A DNA stretch of 13,636 nucleotides from an uncultured Clostridia bacterium (GTDB taxonomy: Bacteria; Bacillota; Clostridia; TANB77; CAG-508), in NCBI GenBank assembly GCA_944389715.1, contig CALXNI010000139.1, positions 1 through 13,636 on the forward strand, read 5' to 3'. Positions 1 to 5,285 of this stretch are shown here, in pieces; position 1 is the stretch's first letter, and each line of letters opens with the position of its first letter. The position numbers and the translations under genes are program-made. The notes beneath the pieces were generated by a model. It made no database searches and had not been told where the DNA came from. It saw nothing but the letters and a program-made list of their open reading frames with translations.

Positions 1-885
1 AGTTCTATCCATAGCAGATTTTTTAGCTGTTTCTTTAATATAATTATTTACTTCCTCTTTATTTTTAACTCTAGGCATTAATTCTTTAATTAATTTACCA
101 TCAGGAGCAATAACAAAAAATGTAATACCATAAACTGTTTCAATACAAGTTGTAAAAACAGAAAAACTTCCTCCACCAACAATTTGAACATCTAATTCAA
201 CACCAGTAGATTTACCAATCCAGTTAATCTGACCAAGTTTTACTCTATCTGCAAAATTAGTATCATCAAGTCCTTTTAATAAATCTTCTGCATAATCACT
301 CATTCTAAGCATCCATTGAGACTTTTCTTTTTGTTCAACTGTACTTCCACATCTTTCACATACTCCACCTGCTGCATCCTCATTAGATAAAACAGATTTA
401 CAAGTAGGACACCAGTTAACAGGAACAGTATCTTTATATGCCATACCATGTTTATAAAATTGTAAAAATTGCCATTGTGTCCATTTATAATAATCTGGAT
501 CTGTTGTAGAAAACTCACGAGACCAGTCAAAAGAAAATCCTAAATCCTTCATTTGTCCCTTAAAAGTTTTAATATTTTCTTTTACAGCATCCTTTGGGTG
601 AATATGATTTTTGATTGCATATTGCTCAGCAGGAGCACCAAAAGCATCCCAACCCATTGGATATAGCACATTGTAACCTTGCATTCTTTTCATTCTAGCT
701 AAAGCATCTTGTGCAGTATAGCTTCTTACATGTCCAACATGAAGTCCTGCTCCAGAAGGATAAGGAAATTCTACTAATATATAGTAAGGTTTTTTTGTTT
801 TATCCCCTGTAACCGCTTTAAAACTTTGTTTTTCATCCCAATAATTTTGCCATTTTTTTTCAATTTCTTTATGATTATATTCCAT
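1..885 (-). CDS. leuS: Leucyl-tRNA synthetase, N-terminal part (runs off the window)
   Basis: Class I aminoacyl-tRNA synthetase that charges tRNA-Leu in the cytoplasm. Only the first 295 residues of a family usually near 800 are present; the frame is open to base 1. Visible landmarks are the HIGH-type ATP motif HVGH at residues 49-52 inside PYPSGAGLHVGH, the GWDAFG block at 78-83, a zinc-type knuckle with C159/C162 and C176/C179, and the NWIGKSTG block at 221-228 leading into the CP1 editing domain. The threonine-rich editing motif reads FTTCIET (residues 244-250) rather than the usual FTTRPDT; the final threonine is kept but the arginine is a cysteine. The ATG at 885 has a GGAGG site at 893-897, seven bases upstream. 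It begins 13 nt after the stop of the HepT-like gene, which suggests co-transcription. Identity is close to certain. Confidence 0.97.
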   Translation of the reverse strand, partial: MEYNHKEIEKKWQNYWDEKQSFKAVTGDKTKKPYYILVEFPYPSGAGLHVGHVRSYTAQDALARMKRMQGYNVLYPMGWDAFGAPAEQYAIKNHIHPKDAVKENIKTFKGQMKDLGFSFDWSREFSTTDPDYYKWTQWQFLQFYKHGMAYKDTVPVNWCPTCKSVLSNEDAAGGVCERCGSTVEQKEKSQWMLRMSDYAEDLLKGLDDTNFADRVKLGQINWIGKSTGVELDVQIVGGGSFSVFTTCIETVYGITFFVIAPDGKLIKELMPRVKNKEEVNNYIKETAKKSAMDRT

Positions 886-898
886 TATAAAACCTCCG

Positions 899-1285
899 TT
901 ATAAACTCATATCATTATAAAACTTTTCTAAAGTTAAAATATGATTATTTTTTATTCTCAAATAAATTTCTTCAGCCATATTTTCTTTATATGTGTGAGA
1001 AATTAAATTTCTATCTCTTAACATATCCATGTATATTTGACCATCTTTTAAAATCCCATTTTGAAAAGCAATTTTTATTACACTACTTGGACCATGCTCT
1101 TCTAAAATATATAAACTATCTAAATATCTTTGCAAATATTTCCACCACAGTTCGAAAGTAAATTCAAAAGCATGCAGAATTCCAGCTCTTGCGAGTTCAG
1201 AACCATTGTCCTCATTAATAAATTGTTTTAATTTTAAATAAGCGTTTTTAAAAGCTTCTGCACTATCATTTAAATTATTTGGCAT
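899..1285 (-). CDS. hepT: HepT-like HEPN RNase / nucleotidyltransferase substrate-binding protein (HI0074 type)
   Basis: Small all-helical HEPN-family protein of 128 residues. Residues 92-99 read RNLISHTY, an exact RX4HXY motif, the catalytic signature of HepT toxins; in characterised MntA-HepT pairs the tyrosine is AMPylated by the partner to silence the toxin. It also matches the HI0074-type substrate-binding family, which is the same fold under an older name. I chose the ATG at 1285 because AAGGAG lies at 1295-1300 with nine-base spacing; a TTG at 1309 would add eight residues without a ribosome binding site. The gene overlaps the end of the upstream nucleotidyltransferase gene by 11 nt, typical of translational coupling. 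Toxin activity is inferred from the motif and the pairing, not shown. Confidence 0.88.
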   Translation of the reverse strand: MPNNLNDSAEAFKNAYLKLKQFINEDNGSELARAGILHAFEFTFELWWKYLQRYLDSLYILEEHGPSSVIKIAFQNGILKDGQIYMDMLRDRNLISHTYKENMAEEIYLRIKNNHILTLEKFYNDMSL

Positions 1286-1583
1286 AAATTTCAACTCCTT
1301 CGTTAACAATATTTTCCTTCAATTTATCATCATCATGCAAAGAATTAAAATTAATTAAATCAATTTTATAAATTAAATACAAATCTTCCAAATCATAAAA
1401 AATTTTAGTATTTAAAGTGTGAGTCAAGTTATTTCCGTAAAGAACAATATCTATATCAGATGTTTTTTTAAAATCTCCTCTTGCACGAGAACCAAAAATG
1501 CAGGCTCTATCAATTTCTGGATATTTAGAAAAAACATTTTGAAAAGATTTAATAACTTTTTCTTCCAATCCAAAATTCGTCAA
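1275..1583 (-). CDS. mntA: MntA-like minimal nucleotidyltransferase (antitoxin, HI0073 type)
   Basis: Minimal nucleotidyltransferase of the DNA polymerase beta superfamily, 102 residues. G31-S32 followed by D43 and D45 forms the exact GSX10DXD signature (GSRARGDFKKTSDID), and D75 in YKIDL is a likely third metal-binding acid. In known type VII toxin-antitoxin pairs this enzyme AMPylates the HepT tyrosine. The start is a TTG at 1583, because AGGGGGG at 1592-1598 lies just upstream; an in-frame TTG at 1625 has no ribosome binding site and would add a 14-residue hydrophobic extension atypical of the family. The gene is first in a minus-strand cluster with the HepT-like gene and leuS. The gene order (nucleotidyltransferase first) is as in HI0073-HI0074. 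Confidence 0.88.
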   Translation of the reverse strand: MTNFGLEEKVIKSFQNVFSKYPEIDRACIFGSRARGDFKKTSDIDIVLYGNNLTHTLNTKIFYDLEDLYLIYKIDLINFNSLHDDDKLKENIVNEGVEIYAK

Positions 1584-1613
1584 AACAAAAGCCCCCCTAA
1601 CAATATTTAAAAG

Positions 1614-1642
1614 ATTATATAACAAAAATTAAAATAAATAAA
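1614..1642 (-). promoter_or_regulatory. Possible promoter of the mntA-hepT-leuS cluster
   Basis: On the minus strand a perfect TATAAT lies at 1619-1614, with a weak -35 (TTTATT at 1642-1637) 17 bases upstream. Transcription would start near 1607, a few bases before the ribosome binding site. The -10 is convincing but the -35 is poor in this very AT-rich stretch. Confidence 0.45.
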
Positions 1643-1670
1643 GTAAAAACTATTAATTTTTAAAAATATC

Positions 1671-1679
1671 TGATATAAT
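1671..1679 (+). promoter_or_regulatory. Extended -10 promoter upstream of the SDR gene
   Basis: TGATATAAT is a perfect extended -10 (TGnTATAAT), which needs little -35 sequence. Transcription would start near 1686, about ten bases before the first inverted-repeat hairpin element, so that element would be almost the whole 5' leader of the dehydrogenase gene. Confidence 0.55.
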
Positions 1680-1735
1680 CATGTTAATCAAAAGGAAAGT
1701 TGTAATTTGTTGTTTAGAGATTAGAATTAAAAAAT

Positions 1736-1835
1736 GTAGGGACGGCAATCTGCCGTCCGAAAAATACGAAATTTATTGCAGACGTTGTAGGGGCGATTTT
1801 AATCGCCCGCAAACAGCAAATTGATTGCAAACATT
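1736..1835 (+). repeat. Hairpin-cassette core, copy 1 (98% identical to 2731-2830)
   Basis: Two adjacent cassettes. The first has stem GGACGGCA (1740-1747) with TGCCGTCC (1751-1758) and a three-base loop. The second has stem GGGCGATT (1791-1798) with AATCGCCC (1801-1808) and a two-base loop. Each is followed by an AT-rich linker containing ATTGCA. By direct comparison this 100-bp block differs from 2731-2830 at only two positions. Confidence 0.9.
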
Positions 1836-1865
1836 GTAGGAGCGGACACAAGGCCCGCCCATACA
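1835..1865 (-). repeat. Third cassette of copy 1, inverted relative to its relative in copy 2
   Basis: Runs from TGTAGGAGCGG to CCCGCCCATACA. Read on the opposite strand, its first 20 bases match 2830-2849 at 19 positions, including the loop GGCCTTGTGT. The cassette is therefore in opposite orientation in the two elements. Its own stem is imperfect (GCGG with CCGC). Confidence 0.75.
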
Positions 1866-1919
1866 GATTTAAAATAAATTTACCCACACAAATTACAATT
1901 TAGGAAAGAAGGAAAATTT

Positions 1920-2663
1920 ATGAAAGCATTAATAACAGGGGCATCATCAGGAATAGGAAAAGAAATGGCTATATATTTAAGCAAACAAGGAATAGATTTA
2001 GTATTAGTAGCAAGAGAACAAGACAAATTAGAAGAAGTACAAAAGCAAATAAAAACAAGAAGCGAAATAATTTGCATGGACTTAGCAGATGCAGAAAACT
2101 GCATTAACCTATATAAACAAGTAGGAAATGTAGATATTTTAATAAACAATGCAGGCTTTGGAACATGTGGAGATTTTACAGAAACAGACTTAATAACAGA
2201 ACTAAATATGATAAGTACAAATGTATGTGCAGTACACACATTAACAAAATTATTCCTAGCAGATATGAAGAAAAATAATTATGGATACATACTAAACGTA
2301 TCATCAATAGCAGGATTTTTGCCAGGACCACAAATGGCAACATATCATGCTAGCAAAGCATATGTTTTAAAACTAACACAAAGTATTTACGAAGAATTAA
2401 GACAGGGTGGATATAATGTAAAAGTAAGTGCATTGTGTCCAGGCCCAATTAAAACACCATTTTTAGAAAAAGCAAATGTAAAATTTAAAACAAAGCTTAT
2501 GACAAGTAAATATGTAGCAGAATATGCAATAGACAATATGTTTAAAGGAAAATATATGATAATCCCTGGAGGAAATAATAAATTAATTAGATTTTTAAGC
2601 AAAATAGCACCAGAAAAATTTGCAGGAAAAATAGTAGGAAAATCATTAACCAAAAGAAAATAG
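1920..2663 (+). CDS. Short-chain dehydrogenase/reductase, classical NADP(H)-type
   Basis: Cytoplasmic oxidoreductase of 247 residues, normal size for a classical SDR. The Rossmann cofactor motif TGASSGIG is at residues 6-13, NNAG at 76-79, the structural Asn at 101, and the catalytic triad is S129, Y142, K146 (YHASK). PGPIKTPF at 174-181 is the usual segment after the active site. R32 at the end of the second beta strand favours NADP(H) over NAD(H). Substrate is unknown; DltE- and YqjQ-like enzymes are the closest families I can suggest. The C-terminus is basic (SLTKRK). The ATG at 1920 has AGAAGG at 1908-1912, seven bases upstream. Codons are strongly A-ended. The 5' leader is the first hairpin element and the second element begins 7 bp after the stop. 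Confidence 0.93.
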   Translation: MKALITGASSGIGKEMAIYLSKQGIDLVLVAREQDKLEEVQKQIKTRSEIICMDLADAENCINLYKQVGNVDILINNAGFGTCGDFTETDLITELNMISTNVCAVHTLTKLFLADMKKNNYGYILNVSSIAGFLPGPQMATYHASKAYVLKLTQSIYEELRQGGYNVKVSALCPGPIKTPFLEKANVKFKTKLMTSKYVAEYAIDNMFKGKYMIIPGGNNKLIRFLSKIAPEKFAGKIVGKSLTKRK

Positions 2664-2690
2664 TAAAAATAAATTGTAATTTGTTGTTTA

Positions 2691-2718
2691 GAGATTAGAG
2701 ATTAGAGGTTGGAGATTA
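2691..2718 (+). repeat. Four tandem heptads GAGATTA (third diverged)
   Basis: GAGATTA, GAGATTA, GAGGTTG, GAGATTA run in tandem just inside the left end of element copy 2. Element copy 1 has a single GAGATTA at the same place (1717-1723), so the heptad number differs by three between copies. Confidence 0.85.
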
Positions 2719-2730
2719 GAATTTAAAAAT

Positions 2731-2830
2731 GTAGGGACGGCAATCTGCCGTCCGAAAAATACGAAATTAATTGCAGACGTTGTATGGGCGATTTTAATCG
2801 CCCGCAAACAGCAAATTGATTGCAAACATT
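2731..2830 (+). repeat. Hairpin-cassette core, copy 2
   Basis: The same two cassettes and linkers as 1736-1835, with two substitutions (one in the first linker, and GTAGGGG changed to GTATGGG at the start of the second cassette). Both stems are preserved intact. Confidence 0.9.
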
Positions 2831-2878
2831 GTAGGGGCGGGCCTTGTGTATGCCCGAAACAAAATAATTGCAAATGTT

Positions 2879-2947
2879 GTAGGAGTCGCCGCCCACGGCG
2901 ACCCGAATATCAATATTTAAGGGTCGCCCAGGGGTGCGACCCCTACA
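2879..2947. repeat. Two further GC-rich hairpin cassettes in element copy 2
   Basis: The first cassette has stem GTCGCCG (2885-2891) with CGGCGAC (2896-2902) and loop CCCA. The second has stem GGGTCGC (2921-2927) with GCGACCC (2936-2942); it ends CCCCTACA, the reverse complement of the usual TGTAGGGG start, so it is in inverted orientation. Neither has a counterpart in copy 1. Confidence 0.8.
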
Positions 2948-3004
2948 GATTAAAAATAAATTTAATAAGACAAATTACAATTTGAGGAATAGAGGAGGAA
3001 AAAA

Positions 3005-3853
3005 ATGAAAATAGGTCTAGCCTTAGCAGGTGGTGGAGTAAGAGGTGCAGCTCACATTGGAGCAATAAAAGCACTTCAAGAAAATGGAATAAAAATAGAT
3101 GCAGTAGCAGGGACATCTGCGGGTAGTATAGTTGCAGCACTTTACGGTATGGGATACACAACAGATGAAATGATAAAACTATTTAATTATTTCTCTAAAT
3201 CCGTAATGGCTATATCTCCAAAATATATGTTTAGTGGAATTAAAGAATTAAGAGGAATAAAACTAGGAGGAGTAACAACAAGTTATAACATTGAATTAGC
3301 AATACAAGAATCAGGAAAAATAAAAAACATAAAAAATATTAAAGATATAAAACTACCTATATCAATTCCAGCAACAGACTTAATATCAGATAAAGAAATA
3401 ATATTTACAAACAACCAAAATCTGCAGGGAGAAGAGTACATACACGATATAGAAATAGGGAAAGCAGTAAGAGCGAGCTCAACCTTTCCTGGAATGTATG
3501 CACCTTTTGAATATCAAAAATATCAATTTGTAGATGGAGGAATTTTTGACAATTTACCAGCACAAGAAACAAAAAAATTAGGAGTAGATAAAGTAATTTC
3601 AGTAAAGTTTAAACTAAAAACTCCAAGAAAACAAAACACAATATATAATATTGCAATGCAATCTTTAGATTTAATGACAGAAAAATTAATAGAAGAATCT
3701 ATTAAAGCAAGCGATTATGTAATAGAAATTGACTTAAAAGATGTTAAACCATTTAATATAGGAAAATTAGAATTTTGTTATAAAGAAGGGTATATGCAAA
3801 CCTTAGATCATATAATTAAGATAAAAAGGGTAATTGGAAATGAAATAAAATGA
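3005..3853 (+). CDS. Patatin-like phospholipase (RssA/NTE-type)
   Basis: Serine acyl hydrolase of the patatin family, 282 residues, full length for bacterial members of the RssA type. The oxyanion-hole motif GGGVRG is at residues 9-14, the nucleophile elbow GTSAG at 36-40 (S38), and the catalytic Asp is D177 in DGG (177-179). The conserved region VRASSTFPGMYAPF (155-168) also fits. It would release fatty acids from phospholipids or related esters; the true substrate is unknown. There is no signal peptide, so it acts at or near the cytoplasmic membrane. The ATG at 3005 follows a strong AGAGGAGG (2991-2998). It is preceded by hairpin element copy 2 with no obvious promoter of its own, so it may be read through from the dehydrogenase gene. 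Confidence 0.93.
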   Translation: MKIGLALAGGGVRGAAHIGAIKALQENGIKIDAVAGTSAGSIVAALYGMGYTTDEMIKLFNYFSKSVMAISPKYMFSGIKELRGIKLGGVTTSYNIELAIQESGKIKNIKNIKDIKLPISIPATDLISDKEIIFTNNQNLQGEEYIHDIEIGKAVRASSTFPGMYAPFEYQKYQFVDGGIFDNLPAQETKKLGVDKVISVKFKLKTPRKQNTIYNIAMQSLDLMTEKLIEESIKASDYVIEIDLKDVKPFNIGKLEFCYKEGYMQTLDHIIKIKRVIGNEIK

Positions 3854-4149
3854 CAATAAAAAAGCAGATTAATATTCAATTTATATGTCGAAACAAGGCG
3901 AAAGGTTTATATTGAAAACAATTAAAAATAAGTATAAAATAATGTAGGGGCGGACGTGATCTGTCTGCCCGCAAAAAAAGACAATTAATTACAAAGATAT
4001 TTATTTTCTAATCTAAAATCAAGGAGAAATCTCTCCAAATAATTTCCAAATCTAGAAAACAAAATATAACAAAGGAGGTGTAAACCACAAAAAACAATAT
4101 TTATATAAAAAATGGGGGCGAATAATATAAAAAGAAAGAAGGAATAAAA
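3854..4149. other. Intergenic region with a solo hairpin cassette and an orphan ribosome binding site
   Basis: No convincing gene. It holds one GC-rich cassette (3944-3972), a small inverted repeat GGAGA/TCTCC (4023-4036), and a perfect AAAGGAGGTG (4071-4080) with no start codon at a usable distance. A mini-ORF of 11 codons (4112-4147) ends two bases before the next gene's ATG. It has no ribosome binding site at proper spacing, so I do not call it a gene. GGGGGCGAAT near 4114 may be a cassette fragment. No clear promoter for the next gene could be picked out. Confidence 0.5.
3944..3972 (+). repeat. Solo GTAGGGGCG hairpin cassette
   Basis: Stem GGGCGGAC (3948-3955) pairs with GTCTGCCC (3963-3970) through one G-T wobble, with a seven-base loop. 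It has the same GTAGGGGCG start and CCCGC end as the cassettes in the two elements but lacks the inverted-repeat ends, so it is a free-standing copy. Confidence 0.75.
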
Positions 4150-4980
4150 ATGAAAAAAATATTATCACCCAAAATAGATGTAGTATTTCATATGCTGTTT
4201 GGAGAACAAAAACACGAGAGAATAACAAAAAAATTAATAGAAGATGTAATAGAAGAAAAAGTAGAAACAATAGAATTAGAACAAACACCTTATCTTTGGG
4301 GAGAACAAGTAAATGACAAAGTAGGAATAATAGACATAAGAGCAACAATTAACAACAAAAATCCAATAGATATAGAAATGCAAATAGTGGATAACCACGA
4401 TATAGAAAAAAGGCTGTTATTCTATTGGTCGAAACTATACTTAAAACAAATAAAAGAAGGAGAAAACTATAAAAATTTAAATAGGAGTATAAGCATAATA
4501 TTTTTAGATTATAAAATAGATGAACTAAAAGAATTACCAATACATACAAAATGGCAAATAAAAGAAAGCAAAAATGGAAGGAAAATATTGACAGAAGATT
4601 TAGAAATACATATAATTGAATTACCCAAGATAAAAGAAAAAATAGAAGAAGGAAGTTTAAAAAAATGGATACTATTCTTGGAGAATCCTGAAGGGGAGGA
4701 AACGAAGAAAATGGCAGAAAATGAAAAAGAAATAAAAGAAGCAATAGAAACATTAGAAAATATAAGTAGTGATGAAGCAAAAGAAAGAATAGCAGAACTA
4801 AGACAAAAATATATAATGGATAGAAAAGCAGAATTGGAAACAGCAGAGGAAAAAGGCATACAAAAAGGCATACAAAAAGAAAAGCTAGAAACAGCAAAAA
4901 GAATGAAAAATAAAAATATATCAATAGACGAAATAGCAGAAATAACAGGGCTAACAAAAGAACAAATACAAAAAATATAA
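4150..4980 (+). CDS. PD-(D/E)XK nuclease family protein (Rpn / putative transposase type)
   Basis: 276-residue member of the Rpn-like family, often annotated as a PD-(D/E)XK nuclease family transposase. The N-terminal SPKIDVVFHMLFG segment (residues 6-18) is typical. The catalytic core shows D62 in IIDIRA and then E76 and Q78 in IDIEMQ, the E-X-Q form of the family's E-X-K motif. The C-terminal third is a charged, probably coiled-coil tail with GIQKGIQK repeats and ends in a small helical module (ISIDEIAEITGLTKEQIQKI). E. coli Rpn proteins promote RecA-independent recombination and are DNA endonucleases; whether this one moves any DNA is unknown. The ATG at 4150 follows AAGAAGGA (4136-4143). 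Its stop codon lies within the stem of the downstream terminator. It is the only candidate DNA-processing enzyme near the hairpin elements, but I see no direct link. Confidence 0.9.
   Translation: MKKILSPKIDVVFHMLFGEQKHERITKKLIEDVIEEKVETIELEQTPYLWGEQVNDKVGIIDIRATINNKNPIDIEMQIVDNHDIEKRLLFYWSKLYLKQIKEGENYKNLNRSISIIFLDYKIDELKELPIHTKWQIKESKNGRKILTEDLEIHIIELPKIKEKIEEGSLKKWILFLENPEGEETKKMAENEKEIKEAIETLENISSDEAKERIAELRQKYIMDRKAELETAEEKGIQKGIQKEKLETAKRMKNKNISIDEIAEITGLTKEQIQKI
4855..4878 (+). repeat. Two perfect 12-bp tandem repeats in the nuclease tail
   Basis: GGCATACAAAAA occurs twice in direct succession and encodes GIQK-GIQK. Such repeat expansion in the C-terminal tail is common in this nuclease family. 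Confidence 0.85.
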
Positions 4981-5013
4981 GGGCAGATATGCAATCTGCC
5001 CTTACATTTTTTT
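4978..5013 (+). terminator. Intrinsic terminator built from a hairpin cassette and containing the stop codon
   Basis: A perfect 11-bp stem, TAAGGGCAGAT (4978-4988) with ATCTGCCCTTA (4994-5004), with loop ATGCA, is followed after CA by seven T residues (5007-5013). The TAA stop of the nuclease gene is the first three bases of the stem. The end CCCTTACA resembles the reverse complement of the TGTAGGG cassette start, so this is probably a member of the same repeat family acting as a terminator. Confidence 0.85.
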
Positions 5014-5095
5014 GGAGGAAATAGATTTCATACAAGCAAATTTAAATTACTTACATAAATATAGCAATAATAACAAAAAAACTACAAAAAATCCC

Positions 5096-5124
5096 TTGAA
5101 AAAGTTTACATAACCGTTTATAAT
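5096..5124 (+). promoter_or_regulatory. Sigma-A-type promoter (upstream)
   Basis: TTGAAA (5096-5101) and TATAAT (5119-5124) are separated by exactly 17 bases, a near-consensus housekeeping promoter. The start would be near 5131. It is the best promoter in the window and faces the two surface-protein genes. Confidence 0.75.
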
Positions 5125-5181
5125 AAAATATATAGCTATAGTTATGCAAATTTATAAAAATGTCACAAAAATGTAATTTTC

Positions 5182-5219
5182 ATGCAAGCGGAATTTGTAT
5201 TTTAAGTTTCCGTATGCGT
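5182..5219 (+). promoter_or_regulatory. Hairpin in the 5' leader of the 1627-aa surface protein gene
   Basis: ATGCAAGCGGAA (5182-5193) can pair with TTCCGTATGCGT (5208-5219) over 12 positions, with G-T wobbles and one A-A mismatch, around a 14-base loop. It is the only sizeable GC-containing structure in the leader. What follows (TTTTATATATTTG) is not a clean T run, so an attenuator role is only a possibility. Confidence 0.5.
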
Positions 5220-5256
5220 TTTATATATTTGCAAACTATTAATAAAAAAACATATG

Positions 5257-5285
5257 TTGACAATATTCAATAAAAATGCAACAAT
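5257..5285 (+). promoter_or_regulatory. Second promoter candidate, proximal
   Basis: A perfect TTGACA (5257-5262) is followed 17 bases later by AACAAT (5280-5285), four of six matches to the -10 consensus. A TGCTATATA at 5288-5296 could be an alternative extended -10 on its own. Either would give a short leader. Confidence 0.45.

Larger units (their letters stand above)
1697..1901. mobile_element. MITE-like element, copy 1: terminal inverted repeats around three hairpin cassettes
   Basis: The left end (1697-1710, AAGTTGTAATTTGT) and right end (1888-1901, ACAAATTACAATTT) are inverted repeats matching at 13 of 14 positions. Inside are a GAGATTA motif, then three GC-rich hairpin cassettes beginning GTAGGG or GTAGGA, about 50 bp apart, in otherwise AT-rich DNA. 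There is no coding capacity. The same ends and core recur in copy 2, so this is a defined unit and not random sequence. AGGAAA occurs just outside both ends (1693-1698 and 1902-1907) and could be a target duplication, though purine-rich sequence is expected near a ribosome binding site. The element ends 18 bases before the dehydrogenase start codon, so it would be transcribed as leader RNA, with the ends able to pair. Calling it mobile is inference. Confidence 0.65.
2671..2983. mobile_element. MITE-like element, copy 2: perfect 14-bp inverted repeats around five hairpin cassettes
   Basis: AAATTGTAATTTGT (2671-2684) and ACAAATTACAATTT (2970-2983) are perfect 14-bp inverted repeats. Between them lie four heptads of the GAGATTA type, then five GC-rich cassettes. 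The first two match copy 1 almost exactly, the third is the reverse-oriented relative of copy 1's last cassette, and two more are unique here. The segment before the right end (TACAGATTAAAAATAAATTTA-like, 2944-2963) is shared with copy 1. The length is 313 bp against 205 bp in copy 1, so cassettes have been gained or lost inside fixed ends. It lies between the dehydrogenase and phospholipase genes and ends 21 bp before the phospholipase start codon. No target duplication is evident. No ORF lies within it. Confidence 0.68.

Noticed and set aside
826..1161. 111-aa plus-strand ORF across the leuS-hepT junction
   Set aside because: It lies opposite two well-supported genes, is low complexity and has no recognisable domain.
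1286..1309. TTG start at 1309 for the HepT-like gene
   Set aside because: The ATG at 1285 has AAGGAG nine bases upstream and gives the usual family start.
1584..1625. TTG start at 1625 for the nucleotidyltransferase
   Set aside because: There is no ribosome binding site, and it would add a hydrophobic extension not seen in the family; the TTG at 1583 has AGGGGGG at good spacing.
1731..1870. tRNA or other structured housekeeping RNA in the GC-rich island
   Set aside because: No cloverleaf or conserved tRNA boxes; the GC content is explained by short independent hairpins repeated at 2731-2947.
1697..2983. CRISPR array
   Set aside because: The repeated units are hairpins of differing sequence with conserved linkers, not identical repeats with unique spacers, and no cas gene is present.
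4112..4147. 11-codon leader peptide before the nuclease gene
   Set aside because: No ribosome binding site at correct distance, and it may derive from a cassette fragment; it is too short to support.
4349..5035. 228-aa minus-strand ORF opposite the nuclease gene
   Set aside because: It is a low-complexity Leu/Phe-rich translation of the complement of an A-rich gene, has no domain or ribosome binding site, and the plus-strand protein is a clear family member.
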